A DNA stretch of 64,000 bases from Timema cristinae (GCA_039000515.1 JBCFYV010000559.1:210758-274757), one strand, 5' to 3'. Positions 43,739 through 54,457 are shown, numbered from the stretch's first letter. Program-made: numbers and translations. The notes: generated by a model not told the origin, from the sequence alone.

Positions 43739-44917
43739 CTAAGTGTATTGTAGAAAATTAAACTAATTGAATCCACATGAAGAAATATTTAGTTTATTTT
43801 GGCCAAAAGAGTTTTTTATAAAAAAAAAACTTTAAAAAATACTGTCCTTAACTCACGTAATCTTCCATCCCACCTTATTGTTTATACTGTACCTTGAAAT
43901 AAACCTGATATAAACAATCGCCACTAAAACTTATTAGTGGAGGTATACGTACTCACACACACGCACCAGCTCACATGCAAAGTGATTTCACCCCTTCCCC
44001 ACAAACATCCCTCCATCCCTCTCTCACGGATTTGATATTCAAGGAAGGCTCCAGTCCATTCTTTAACACATGCGGAGAGGAAGAAAGAAAGAACGAACGA
44101 AAACACAAAAGGCGCTAGAAAACGACCCACGTAGGCCATTTATCGTCAAAACGCTCAAATGAATTCTTCGTATATATTAGGTTCCTCAACAAAAAGCGTG
44201 CCTCCTACATTGTGACCAGGATATTTTTGCCCCTTGGTAATCCTTAGGGATTATCGAGAATATCCTTTTTTTCTCTCACAGATTTAAAGGGTTAGGATCC
44301 AGTTCAAGTTAATTTTTCTGTTTACAATCATAATATTATTATTTAAAAAAACATTGTAATTTTACTTTTAAAACTCATGTTATTTTATTTTAATTTCAGT
44401 GATTTTATTAGTAATTTAGTGCTTTATAATAATATAATTTATTTTATGATTTGAATTACAAGTTACATAGGACAGCCAGAAAGATGGCGTGGTTACAATA
44501 TATAACAGTCCGTCTTTTTAGCTAAGCCGTTAGCGCGCCTGCCCACTATTATTGGAATCCTGAGTTCGATTCCTACTAGGGTAAAATGTTTAGCTTGTGA
44601 AATAGGTTGTGTTCCCTTAAACTATTAAATGATAAATGAATAAATTGCGATTTGGTTGTGTTTCTTATAAAATTAATTAGGTTAAGTAGATAGCAGCCAT
44701 TACAATCACTGCAAAATGTACAAACAATATAGAAGGTTTAAGTGATGAAGGGCAGGATTATGTGAATGATGGTATTAAACTATATTAGAATCCTTTACAA
44801 AACATTTAAAGAATAAGAATTTTACCCTCATAATTTATTCTCCTATGTAATATATTAATTTTAGAAATTTCCAGAAAAATATATTTTATGTTTTTTCGTT
44901 GTTTTATGCATTAAGTT
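43739..44917. other. Mostly unrecognised, one tRNA-like stretch
   Basis: 44515-44582 (gctaagccgttagcgcgcct, then gagttcgattcctactaggg) has A- and B-box-like motifs and may be a truncated SINE head. The rest is AT-rich and unassigned. Confidence 0.35.
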
Positions 44918-45115
44918 ACCCTCATTTAACTAAGTTAAGTGAGTAAGGATGAGGAAAATGGAATAAACCGGAAATGTGTCCGCATTTATGAAAAGGGAAG
45001 AGTGGAAAAATATTTAATAAAAATAACCACACAGGCTGGAAGTCTAAATTTGACTTCTCCACCGACAGACCAGACTAGATGAGCTTGACGTATAGTCCGC
45101 GCTCTCACAGATAAG
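44918..45115 (-). mobile_element. SINE-B copy 11, diverged
   Basis: Minus strand: body matching the fttt-cact-ctcc region (gtggaaaaatatttaataaa on plus) and eroded head near 45100. Identified by comparison with copies 4 and 10. Confidence 0.4.
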
Positions 45116-45172
45116 GGCGATATATTTTCTGTTGGTTGTGAATGTGATTAACTAGTAGATTAACTAATTAAA

Positions 45173-45340
45173 ACTCGCATCAGTGGTTGCACGATCCAAG
45201 GTCGAGGTTCAAATCCTGGCCGAATGTAGTCAGGGTAATAATCCTTAAATTATTCCCCACTTATTCTTTACTAAAATTTGGGTACATTTATTTTAAGATG
45301 TCTTCCTTATTAATGTGATCAGTTCCGAATAGTCCATATG
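45173..45340 (+). mobile_element. SINE-B copy 12, internally deleted head
   Basis: actcgcatcagtggttgcac head, then directly gaggttcaaatcctggccga (B box), a body with attccccacttattcttt, and a shortened 3' end. Confidence 0.55.
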
Positions 45341-45517
45341 TGTAGTGAGAATCGGCGAAATAAAATCTTGAGATATGTTATATTATACTTGTAGGACCAT
45401 ATAAGAAAAATATACCAAATAAACAAAAATAGAACATGTATCAAAATTTAAATTAAAAATATGTCGGAAAAGTATATTGATTCTCTATCTAAGGATAGCA
45501 CCTTTTAATATCACTAA

Positions 45518-45766
45518 ACCCTACGTCGGTGGGCGCGTGCTCTAAGACGCGACTCACGCAATAGCTTAGACTACTGATGACTGGGAGATCGAGGTTCGAA
45601 TCTCGGTACGGTGCACTTAGATTTTTTTTTACAAAACTGTTTTCCACTTTATCTCCACGCAAATACTGATACACTTCCTCTAACTATAAACGTTCTCATT
45701 CCCGAAAAATTAGTTTAATTAGTAAGTAAGTATGTAACCCTAAAGTATAGTAAGAGCGCTGCTAAA
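45518..45766 (+). mobile_element. SINE-B copy 13, near full length
   Basis: ctacgtcggtgggcgcgtgc head, gaggttcgaatctcggtacg B box, gttttccactttatctccac body, and the diverged tail gtaaccctaaagtatagtaa. Confidence 0.75.
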
Positions 45767-46394
45767 TAAAATCGCTAAAAACACTTAATATAAACCGGAA
45801 TTTAATAAGATATTTTTTTTCATATCCATACATTAGCAATTTATTAAACTTGTGTATTAAAATCTCTCCCTATTGTTGCTAATCAATGGAGGAATTCCTT
45901 GTTTTATTTGATAGAAACTAATCATTGTCTGCCATATTCCTTTGTCTGTCTGTTACCGAGGTAAACCACACGAGCATATATTCTGAAATTGATATCCAAC
46001 ATGTCTCGTGGTTTGGTCTGCCTTTCGGTGGACTCGCTTCTCCCACACCAGCAGCTATTTCGATATATATATATATAATATATATATATATATACATACA
46101 CACACACACGCACGCTATAAACTGATATCCCTCATGTCTCGTCGTTTGGTTCAGTCCTACGGTAGACGCGCTTCTCTAGATAGAAGACACCAGGATTGCC
46201 AATAATGTGGCCAGAGAAATCGGATTTTCTTACCTTCAAGAACATGAAGTCAACAGATGGTCAGGTGGTACGTTTCCCGGGGAAAATTTCGCTCTGATTT
46301 ACGCTTTCCTTTTTTTTAAATGTTAATAATTTGTTTCAACAAACAATACTTTTTTTTTTACTTTCTCTCGACACCTCGGAGAGAAGGTATGTTG
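45767..46394. repeat. Partial direct duplication around a TA/CA microsatellite
   Basis: tgatatccaacatgtctcgt (about 45990) and tgatatccctcatgtctcgt (about 46120) begin two related 65-70 bp segments containing gtggactcgcttct and gtagacgcgcttct. Between them is a TA tract and a CA tract (46062-46112). Confidence 0.6.
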
Positions 46395-46776
46395 ATATTT
46401 AAAAAATTCGAACTAATGTCGACGTTTCCTTGACCCCTGTAACAAAAAAAAAAGTTTTTTTTTCTCAATGCCGTCCGTCTGTACCTCGAGTTATAGTCGA
46501 GACTATTTTACCAATTGGGCTAAAATTTGGTATCTGAGGTTTTCGTAAGGTTTCACCAAGGGGTTTTTGTAATTAGATATCCAACCCTAAATTTAATGGT
46601 AGTTTACTGAAGGGAAAAAGGAGAAAAAAAATAGATTTTTTATCGAAAATCGCCCCACTAATTTTGATAGACACTGTTTATCGTTATAACCAAAATGGCA
46701 ATCCTCATTTTCTCATGAAAATTACTTTGAAAGGACCTTTACATAGAGGAAATTTTCTAGTTTTTTATAATTTCTC
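46395..46776 (+). repeat. Interspersed repeat R (copy 2, left part)
   Basis: Matches 28950-29190 (tgtcgacgtttcc, accaattgggctaaaatttg, gatatccaaccctaaa). Interrupted after 46776 by a SINE tail and copia; it resumes at 51449. Confidence 0.7.
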
Positions 46777-46820
46777 AGCGTATAACCCGAACGGGTAGTA
46801 AGACGCGGTGCTAAATATTA
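46777..46820 (+). mobile_element. SINE tail fragment, severely 5'-truncated
   Basis: Only the shared A/B tail (agcgtataacccgaacgggt, then agtaagacgcggtgctaaat) was inserted. The 12-bp repeat ttataatttctc at 46765-46776 recurs at 51437-51448, beyond copia, and is its target-site duplication, later interrupted by copia. Confidence 0.85.
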
Positions 46821-46825
46821 ATTAT

Positions 46826-47062
46826 TGTTGGTTTTTGCAATAAAAAGGCACTTTTGGTTTCACAATTATTAGAGTTTATTCAAAACGTTGTTTAGCGATA
46901 GGAAGCGATACATTCATTTTTTTTTAGTGCGTATGGTTGTTTACTTACAGTTGCCTTAGGGATTTTGATTTAACCATTGTTGGGGTGCTGCGTTAGCAAA
47001 GGATGAGAGATAAAAATTAAAAGTTATCAAATAATATAAAAAGATGTTAAAATACATCAACA
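46826..47062 (-). repeat. copia 3' LTR
   Basis: 237 bp, starts tgttggtttttgcaataaaa and ends aaaatacatcaaca in plus orientation. Since the element is on the minus strand this is the downstream LTR. Confidence 0.95.
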
Positions 47063-47071
47063 CTCTCCCTT
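47063..47071 (-). promoter_or_regulatory. copia polypurine tract
   Basis: On the minus strand aagggagag lies immediately before the 3' LTR, the expected site for plus-strand DNA priming. It directly follows the end of the pol frame. Confidence 0.8.
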
Positions 47072-47074
47072 ATT

Positions 47075-48361
47075 TTATAACTTGTAAACTCCCATTTTGT
47101 TACATAAAAATTTAAAATGAACTGAAAACAATGGTTTTGTAAAAATGTCCGCGAGCTGATTTTGAGTGTCAACTTTTAAAATGTTGATTTCTCCATCGGT
47201 GACCAATTCGCGAACAAAGAAGTGTCTGATCCGAATGTGTTTTGTTCTTCGATGAAACTCAGGATTTTGTGCAAGCCGGATGGCTGCTTCGTTGTCAACT
47301 TGCAGAGTAGGTGTCGACTTCAGATGGCCAAGTTCGCTCAGAAGCCGCTTGGTCCACAGCATCTCTCTCGCAGCTTCACTGGCAGCTACGATTTCAGCTT
47401 CGGTTGTGGATATGGCAACAGAGGCTTGTCGCTGACTCATACACGAAATAGGTGCCCCAGAGTACCGGCAGAGCACTCCTGAGGTAGAGCGTCCTGTAGT
47501 TAGGCAGCCACCATGATCTGCATCGCTGAAACAATCAAATACACCTTTTTCCAGGTTGGATTTGTAGATCAGTCCGTAGTCTGTCGTTCCTCTCAGATAC
47601 CGCAGAATCCTTTTTACTTTCTGAACATCACGGTTGGTTGGATTTTCGAGGTTTCTGGACACCACGCTGACAGCATATGCGATGTCTGGTCGTGTGCCGC
47701 ACATCAAGAACATAAGTGCTCCAACAGCTTGTCTGTAGGGGAAGTCAGGATTTGGAGGACTTTCTTCTGCATCGTTGTCCTTGATAATTGGAGTAGATAC
47801 AGTTTTGCAGTTGGTCATTTCAAATCTCTCGAGTATGGTCTCCGTGTAGTGTTTCTGGCTCACACTAATTGATCCGTCCTTTTCTCGGCTGATTTCCAAT
47901 CCTAGAAAATAAGACGCCGGCATGGAGGTGATTTTGAACTCCTTTTTCAGATCGTTGATGAACTTCTGAAGTTCTTGCTCATCTTCAGCTGCAATCAGTC
48001 CGTCGTCAACGTAAAGAACGAAAAACATCTTCTTCTGTCCTTTTTGTCTCACGAACAGACAGGGATCCGCTTTACTTCGCTTGAATCCCAAGCTGACGAT
48101 GTAGTTGCTGAACTTTTTGTTCCAGCATCGAGGAGCTTGCTTCAGTCCATATAAGCTTTTCTTCTGGCAGCAAACCCGGTTGGATCCATCACTATGTCCT
48201 TCAGGTTGCTGCATGTAGATGGTTTCCTGGAGGTCACCATAGAGGAATGCTGTTGAGACGTCAATTTGTGCTAGTCTCATCTTCTCGTTGGCAGCAACAC
48301 TGAGTAAAGTTCTTATAGTTGATGTTCTTGCAACTGGACTGAAGGTTTGATCGTAGTCCAC
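47075..48361 (-). CDS. copia reverse transcriptase and RNase H
   Basis: 428 codons continuing pol in the shifted frame. The true in-frame segment extends upstream of the Met at 48361 to about 48468, so this Met is not a natural start. RT palm: first Asp in AQIDVSTAFLYGDL (residue 34) and YVDD at 117-120. SLYGLKQAPRCW is the copia RT signature. RNase H: SDADHGGCLTTGRSTSG, STTEAEIVAASEAAREMLW, VDNEAA and the terminal HIRIRHFFVRELV with QLADIFTKPL, ending at a stop just before the polypurine tract. All catalytic acidic residues that I can place are present. It would be made only if the one-base shift is a sequencing error or is bypassed. Confidence 0.95.
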   Translation of the reverse strand: MDYDQTFSPVARTSTIRTLLSVAANEKMRLAQIDVSTAFLYGDLQETIYMQQPEGHSDGSNRVCCQKKSLYGLKQAPRCWNKKFSNYIVSLGFKRSKADPCLFVRQKGQKKMFFVLYVDDGLIAAEDEQELQKFINDLKKEFKITSMPASYFLGLEISREKDGSISVSQKHYTETILERFEMTNCKTVSTPIIKDNDAEESPPNPDFPYRQAVGALMFLMCGTRPDIAYAVSVVSRNLENPTNRDVQKVKRILRYLRGTTDYGLIYKSNLEKGVFDCFSDADHGGCLTTGRSTSGVLCRYSGAPISCMSQRQASVAISTTEAEIVAASEAAREMLWTKRLLSELGHLKSTPTLQVDNEAAIRLAQNPEFHRRTKHIRIRHFFVRELVTDGEINILKVDTQNQLADIFTKPLFSVHFKFLCNKMGVYKL

Positions 48362-51066
48362 TCCTTTCCGCTGTGAAAAGCCTTTGATGACCAGTCTGGC
48401 TTTGTATTTATCAATCGATCCATCGGCGTTGGTTTTGATCCGGTAGACCCATTTATTCGAGATTGCTCTTTTTCCTGGGGTAGATCAACCAGTTCCCAAG
48501 TCTTGTTCTCTTCAAGAGCTTTCATCTCACGACTCATAGCTTCTTTCCAACGATCTTGCTGATCCGATCGCATGGCTTCTTTGTAGGATCCAGGTTCCTG
48601 AAGAGGGCTAGAGAGAAGCATCACGAAGTTCTGATATTTCTCTGGAGGTTTGAGCGACGAACGATTACGAAGGCGCTTGACGATGGCTTCTTCATCTGGA
48701 CTTGGAGCACTATCTGGAACTTGTTCATCTAGACCTTCTTCTTCATCAACAGTACTCATATCCCAGAATTCATCATCATTTTCTTCGCTTTGCGTTTTGT
48801 CATCATCTTCTTGACTTTCTTCAGAAGTTGAATCCACTGGTTCAGCAGCAGAGTCGAGACTTTCCGGAAGATAGTTGTCGATTTTATGCTCTAGCACCTT
48901 TTCCTCGAAGATGACATCTCTTGATCTGATGAGTCTTCCTTCCTCTTCACAGAAGATCCTGTAGCCGTCGTCTTTGTCGTATCCGATGAGAATTCCTTTG
49001 ATTGCTTTTGGATCCATCTTCTTCCTTTGTTGTTTTGGAATGTGTGGATAGCAGGTAGATCCGATCACCCGAAGATGTTTCAGACCTGGTTTACTGCCAT
49101 GCCACAACTCGTAGGGAGATTTTCCATCAACTCGGGAAGGTCCTGTCCTGTTGAGAACATAGGCTGCTGTGTTGATCATCTCGGCCCAAAGCATCTGAGG
49201 CAGCTTTCCATGAGCATACATCATTGCTCGAGCAGTTTCAACCACGGTGCGGTTCTCTCTTTCACTGGAGCCATTCTGCTCTGGAGTGTAGGGCATCGTA
49301 ATGCGTTGAACAATTCCTTCCTTTTGTAGGATTTTTCTGACATGCTTGTTGTCGAATTCCTTGCCACCGTCGCTTAGCAGCTCTTTGATGTTGTGTCCAA
49401 GAGTCTTGACTTCCGCAACGAATTGAGCCAACTTCTCTGCAACTTCGGACTTCTCTTTCAAAAAGTAGATGGTCCTGAACTTTGTGTAGTCATCCTTGAA
49501 GAGGACGAAGTACAAGTATCCTGACATGGACTCTTTGAATGGACCGCAAACATCTGTGTGGATCCGCTCTCCCGGTTCCGTTGTCTTAGACCTCGTACCG
49601 AAAGGCAGACGATGAGCTTTGCCATAGACGCAGCCTTCACAAAGTTCACTGTCCAAGTTGACATGAATTCCCAGCTTGTCCAGAAGGGATTTCACGTGTC
49701 GCTTGTTCTGATGTCCGAATCGTTCATGGTAAAGTTGGAGAAGATTGTTTGCTTCTGTTGCGTTGACTTCATTGGATGGAATGTCGTTCACGTTCTTCAC
49801 ATTCAGCCTGTAGAGTCCACCAAACCGCTCACGAACTCCAGTCAGTTTCACTTCGCCGTTGACGATGAAGTTGCAAACCTCTGGAGACGAGATGAACCTG
49901 CTTTCCTTGTTCTTATCCTGCGCTGCAAGGACTGAGAATAGATTTCTCTGGATCCCGGGAACACACCATACATCAGCCAACGTGAGCTTGTGCATCTTGC
50001 CGTTGACTTCTGCTTCGATGTCAATGTCGCCTTTACCAATAGCCGCAACCTTCACGCCATTCGCTGTGATCACTGTGTGGTTTGTAGAAAAAGACTCGAA
50101 CGTCCTAAAAATATTTTTGTTATTAGAAACATGACTTGTTGCTCCATTATCTACATACCAGAACTTGGAGTTGCACTCCAAGTTCATCACAGTCGAGGCT
50201 ACCGTAGTCAGGATCATATTTGCACCCTTTTCCGGATTTTCCGAGTTGCTGGCTTTGTTGCCAAGTGCTTCATCCGCGATTCGCTTCCTGCATACCTTTG
50301 CTAGGTGATTTTTCTTCTTGCAGTAGGTGCAAAATTTCTTTTTGTCACCCTTTTGCTGATTCTTGTGCGAGTTGTTTGGCTGCTTTGACGAATTAACATA
50401 GAGGGCTTCTTGTTGAGATGACTCTTGTTTGCCTTTCAGTGCATTCTCGTAGGCACACAGCTGGTTCGTCAAATTGTCGATTGTCCTGTCAGCTTTTGAC
50501 ATCAGCATCCAGCTCGACTTGAATGAAAAGTAATCTTCAGGCAACGTACCTAAAATTTTACAGATCATAAATAAATCTGGCAAATTTGAGGTTAGCTCGG
50601 CGTCGTTACTCATTTCCTGCTTTAGTTCGCTCCACAAATTCTTTAATTTTGAGACATGCGTAGCGATATCATCTTCAACGGCTTTTTCATAACTAAAGAA
50701 CTTAAGGCATAAATTGTAAACCTTGTCTTCGGAGACGCCGTCGAAGAGTTTGTGCAGTTCGAGCCACACCTCCCGGGCTGACTTGAGACGCATTATTTTC
50801 TGAAGTGTCTCTTCCGTCATATTTGCGGTTAAAACGATCAACGCATGGCTGTCTGCCTTATTAAAAGCGTCGAGCGATGTCTGGTACTCCGCTCTTTGTG
50901 CCGCGGTCGCTTCATCTGACAACGCCCTTGGTTTGACTAACCTGCCTTCAATTACGTCTGTCGCTCCGGGGATACCTCGTAAACAAATGCTCAGTTTATA
51001 TCGCCATGTATTCCAGTTTCCTTTTCCTTCCAGAAGTCCAACGTTGATAATCTTCGTCGAGTCCAT
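48313..51066 (-). CDS. copia Gag-protease-integrase and start of RT
   Basis: 917 codons from Met 51066; no earlier Met gives a better Gag start. Gag is residues 1 to about 240 (WNTWRYKLSICLRG, LKNLWSELKQEM). The zinc knuckle is C246-x2-C249-x4-H254-x4-C259. The protease active site is D306-N-G-A (usually DSGA). The integrase zinc region has H447/H452 and C476/C479, and its catalytic triad is D505, D566 and E602 (D-x60-D-x35-E). A GILIGYD motif and an acidic linker follow, then the first RT residues (EAMRSDQQDRWKEAMSREMK, NKTWELVDLP). After residue 866 the frame is lost: the A run at 48469-48473 (T on plus) is one base short, so the last 50 residues are out of frame. Otherwise family length and motifs are complete. 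Confidence 0.95.
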   Translation of the reverse strand: MDSTKIINVGLLEGKGNWNTWRYKLSICLRGIPGATDVIEGRLVKPRALSDEATAAQRAEYQTSLDAFNKADSHALIVLTANMTEETLQKIMRLKSAREVWLELHKLFDGVSEDKVYNLCLKFFSYEKAVEDDIATHVSKLKNLWSELKQEMSNDAELTSNLPDLFMICKILGTLPEDYFSFKSSWMLMSKADRTIDNLTNQLCAYENALKGKQESSQQEALYVNSSKQPNNSHKNQQKGDKKKFCTYCKKKNHLAKVCRKRIADEALGNKASNSENPEKGANMILTTVASTVMNLECNSKFWYVDNGATSHVSNNKNIFRTFESFSTNHTVITANGVKVAAIGKGDIDIEAEVNGKMHKLTLADVWCVPGIQRNLFSVLAAQDKNKESRFISSPEVCNFIVNGEVKLTGVRERFGGLYRLNVKNVNDIPSNEVNATEANNLLQLYHERFGHQNKRHVKSLLDKLGIHVNLDSELCEGCVYGKAHRLPFGTRSKTTEPGERIHTDVCGPFKESMSGYLYFVLFKDDYTKFRTIYFLKEKSEVAEKLAQFVAEVKTLGHNIKELLSDGGKEFDNKHVRKILQKEGIVQRITMPYTPEQNGSSERENRTVVETARAMMYAHGKLPQMLWAEMINTAAYVLNRTGPSRVDGKSPYELWHGSKPGLKHLRVIGSTCYPHIPKQQRKKMDPKAIKGILIGYDKDDGYRIFCEEEGRLIRSRDVIFEEKVLEHKIDNYLPESLDSAAEPVDSTSEESQEDDDKTQSEENDDEFWDMSTVDEEEGLDEQVPDSAPSPDEEAIVKRLRNRSSLKPPEKYQNFVMLLSSPLQEPGSYKEAMRSDQQDRWKEAMSREMKALEENKTWELVDLPQEKEQSRINGSTGSKPTPMDRLINTKPDWSSKAFHSGKEWTTIKPSVQLQEHQL

Positions 51067-51179
51067 TGTGAGCGTGGCGGCGTCGTCCTAACCTCAAAAT
51101 GTCTCGTCGGATTTTCTCCAAAAATATCGCACCAAGTGAATTTATTTTAACAAAAATCAATCACGCACTAATGTCGTTA

Positions 51180-51198
51180 CGTGCCTGGGCCCATAACC
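51180..51198 (-). promoter_or_regulatory. copia primer-binding site (initiator tRNA-Met half)
   Basis: On the minus strand the sequence directly after the LTR is GGTTATGGGCCCAGGCAC. Its first 14 bases are complementary to CTGGGCCCATAACC, the anticodon-stem region of arthropod initiator tRNA-Met, as used by Drosophila copia through a cleaved half-tRNA. Confidence 0.85.
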
Positions 51199-51435
51199 TG
51201 TTGGTTTTTGCAATAAAAAGGCACTTTTGGTTTCACAATTATTAGAGTTTATTCAAAACGTTGTTTAGCGATAGGAAGCGATACATTCATTTTTTTTTAG
51301 TGCGTATGGTTGTTTACTTACAGTTGCCTTAGGGATTTTGATTTAACCATTGTTGGGGTGCTGCGTTAGCAAAGGATGAGAGATAAAAATTAAAAGTTAT
51401 CAAATAATATAAAAAGATGTTAAAATACATCAACA
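51199..51435 (-). repeat. copia 5' LTR
   Basis: 237 bp and identical to 46826-47062 by eye. It should hold the promoter for minus-strand transcription; I did not pick out a TATA box with confidence. Confidence 0.95.
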
Positions 51436-51448
51436 ATTATAATTTCTC

Positions 51449-51920
51449 CTCGACTATTTGAGATACGAAATAACTTATCACTGTAGAGTTGTTGTACTAA
51501 TAAAAATAAGAATCTGTATATTTTATAAAACCAATATTTTCTTAACTATACGCAAATATTTATAATACTTTTTTATTCAGGTCTTTGAAATTGAATTTTA
51601 TTCTTATACTCTTTTCTCAACTTTTCTCTAACCGTGTTCTTGGTTACTAATGTCACTAAGTGAGAAAGTAACTGTGCATGAGTATTATTTCATTTATGAC
51701 CTTTGGTGTAGTATTTATACAACAATGTATATGCCTATTATTTTGTTTCACAAATCTTACGAGTGTTTAGTAAATGTCGATTATAAGATAAAAGAGGAAA
51801 AAGTATATATGGTGCATCGGACCATTTATTTTCGTTGCCGCGGCGATAATGTGGAATAAGTTATTTGTTTATTCAATTCCATACCATATAGAACTTTTTA
51901 ACAAAATGTGTCTTTCCATA
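51449..51920 (+). repeat. Interspersed repeat R (copy 2, right part)
   Basis: ctcgactatttgagatacga, aataacttatcactgta and gtttcacaaatcttacgagt match copy 1 at about 29338-29370 and 30560-30580. Confidence 0.65.
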
Positions 51921-53315
51921 CTTGGATAATATCTGATACTGAGCTCTATTTTTTCACACAGTGTACTTTTTAATCCTTTTATTTTATAGTTTAGCTAGTG
52001 TCTTAATCGTCTGCAAATTCATGTTTGTGTTTACTTTTTCCCCTATGGAAATGTTAATGTATTATTTATTTTAAGCTACTAAATATATGAGTGTGTGTAT
52101 GCAACTTAAAACACTACTACTACTATTATTATTATTAATAATAATAACAATAATAATATTTCATTTTACTCTATTAAAGTGCTAGCCAGCCGTTGAGACC
52201 TATAACAGGCTAGCACTGAACATACAGATCACAAGGCTTACATAAAATAAATAGACTACCTTTGTCTACAATGAATTGCAACGATATAGATTTAGTAATT
52301 TAGTAATAATATAGAGGGCGGGAAACAAAACATTAAAAAGCAAACGGAGCTAATTCAATAATAATAATAATAATAATAATAAATTCAGTGTTCTGTCTCT
52401 TACTGCTCGCTCAATCTTTCATAAACACATAAAATAACTATTAATAGGACGTAACATTATAAGAGAGTAATTAATGCTAAGGTTTCAATCCATCAGTTCC
52501 TTGCAAAGAAAAATTATAAACCACAATTTATTTATCTTTTTAATAATTTTTTTATGCATTGAGTCTGGAATCAATCAGCACTTATAAATAAGAATCGAGT
52601 CTACTGTTCACATGACCCACCTTAGTAATGTCGAATTAATGTAATAAATCCTTAGCTAACATCCAAAAACAGAACACTTTTGATACCAATAAATAAATTC
52701 TGATTTCACGTCTGTTTTAATTCCCCATTAAATTTAAAATGCATTTGAAACGTTTTTTAATTTAATGAAAGTGTTTCCTGATAAACCCATGCACACTTTA
52801 AATTTATGTGATAAAAAAAAAAGTTAATATGCGAACTTTTATCTTTTACAGTTTTATTTTCCCATTTTGGCGTCAGGGTTTTGAATGATATTTAAAATTC
52901 AAACATGTTATATGGATGTTCGAAATTAAAATGTGTTTAGGTTTTAAAAAATAATAATATGATCTAACTGGAAGAGTCATTAAATTTTATTAATTCCGTA
53001 CACTAAATGTATTACATTTTTTAAACTTTAACGTGGGTCACCATGCTTGCTTCTTAACATATCTACTAATATGAAAATCATTTATCGAACTTACGATTTA
53101 CACACGTAGTAGGTTTATAAATATTATTTTGAAGTCAAATGATAATAAATACAAATTTTAAAATAATAACTTTATTAAAGATTCGTTAATTAAAAGGTTT
53201 GTTAGTAGATACAAAAACTTGGCAAAAACAGATATCTCTTTGCAAAAATAATAGTATATTTATGTTGCTCAAAGTTCTCTGCTAATAATTTTAGTAGTTT
53301 ATATGCTCTTCGATT
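51921..53315. other. AT-rich, microsatellites, small hairpin
   Basis: CTA/TTA and AAT microsatellites at 52115-52155 and 52362-52382. A perfect 10-bp inverted repeat agtgctagcc/ggctagcact occurs at 52178-52187 and 52208-52217. No genes recognised. Confidence 0.5.
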
Positions 53316-53340
53316 CCCCCCCCCCCGCCCCCCCCCCCGT
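53316..53340 (+). repeat. Poly-C tract
   Basis: About 24 C in two runs separated by one G. Unusual in this AT-rich window and capable of slippage or i-motif formation; the length may be an assembly estimate. Confidence 0.85.
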
Positions 53341-53469
53341 TGAATTTTGAATTTCAATAAATTAATCAGTCTCTTATGGATGTTTTAACTCTTAAGAATA
53401 TTTTCTCAAGCTTAGTTTAGACATTTTTTCATTAAAAAATCCCACACAGCGAATATCTCATGTTAATTC

Positions 53470-53650
53470 TAGACTTGTAGGTGGAATTGAAGCCGTTGGC
53501 CCTATGTCAATTGTGGTATTTAGAATAACCATGGAATGCATGTGAAAATACCTTTCTCGGCTATTGTTAGGCCCTTTCACTCTCGCTCATAGAAATCTCG
53601 TGTACTGATATCATCAGAAAGTGTACGTTAAATACCTCAAATAAATAATG
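53470..53650 (+). mobile_element. SINE-D copy 3, 5'-truncated
   Basis: Matches the 3' half of SINE-D (gtggaattgaagccgttggc, taggccctttcactctcgct) and ends acctcaaataaataatgg. The tRNA-like head is missing. Confidence 0.75.
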
Positions 53651-54394
53651 GAATACATATATTATGTTCACTTTAGAACTAGAATATCAATTAAAATTCA
53701 ACATTTAGGACTTATCTATAAGCCTCGCATCAAAATAATTGTGTTGAGTGTAACAAACTTTGTTCCAGGGCAACCATTAAAAACTAGCCACAACTTTACC
53801 GAACAACCTTTGCTTAGAACGTGTTCAGCATTTTGTATTTAAATATTTTTAGTGAACTTTCTAATACTGTCTGAATGTTAGTGGCTAATAAACCGAGCGC
53901 TGTTGTTAATACAAATGTCTGGTCAAAACAGCTTTATTTTGTTTGAAGTTTGTTTTAGTAAATAAAATAACTCGTCGGGAAGTTTAACAGCTGTCACACT
54001 GGTAGCACTGGAGAGAAGTCTGTCGCCGCCTCATATTGTTACTTTCCTCTAGTTCAACAAGTTGAAATTAAATTTACATACTTGAAGCCATCAGATATTA
54101 TGTTGAGAAATGTCTCCGAGTACTTCTCTTTCAGCAAAAAGAGCATTATGTGAATTTATTTTAGTCTTCACCAAAGCCTCAAGTTAGAAAATGCCATCCA
54201 CTATATATTAATTGAGTACAATTTTTTTATTAATAGTGTCTGTTTTTTTGGGGGGGCATCTCGTCTTACTACCCGTTAGTATTCACCGCATTAAATTATA
54301 CTTATGGGGGAAAGGATGAGAGAGTTAGAATTTATAAGAAATTTACCCGCAGTAGCATATAGCAAATATATAATATATATTCAAATATATTATA
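53651..54394. other. Unclassified sequence
   Basis: The open frame 53648-53842 is not recognised. 54250-54360 (ggggcatctcgtcttactac) may be an eroded SINE-B tail on the minus strand. Confidence 0.35.
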
Positions 54395-54457
54395 CTAGAT
54401 AGCTGTTGCCCGCAGCTTTGCTCGCGTGGAAGTTGATTATATATTATTATTATTATA

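Larger units (their letters stand above)
46826..51435 (-). mobile_element. Ty1/copia retrotransposon, nearly intact
   Basis: 4610 bp, minus strand. Two 237-bp LTRs read as identical, both TG...CA, with 5-bp TSD attat at 46821-46825 and 51436-51440. Order on the minus strand: 5' LTR, primer-binding site, 132-bp leader, gag-pol with gag, protease, integrase, RT and RNase H (the copia order), polypurine tract, 3' LTR. The only coding defect I find is a single-base frameshift near 48470. Identical LTRs mean recent insertion. Confidence 0.97.

Noticed and set aside
45918..46205. Open frames with Ile/Tyr and His/Thr runs
   Set aside because: They translate the TA and CA microsatellite.
47222..50304. 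Plus-strand open frames across the copia element
   Set aside because: They are antisense shadows of gag-pol, which has clear family motifs on the minus strand.
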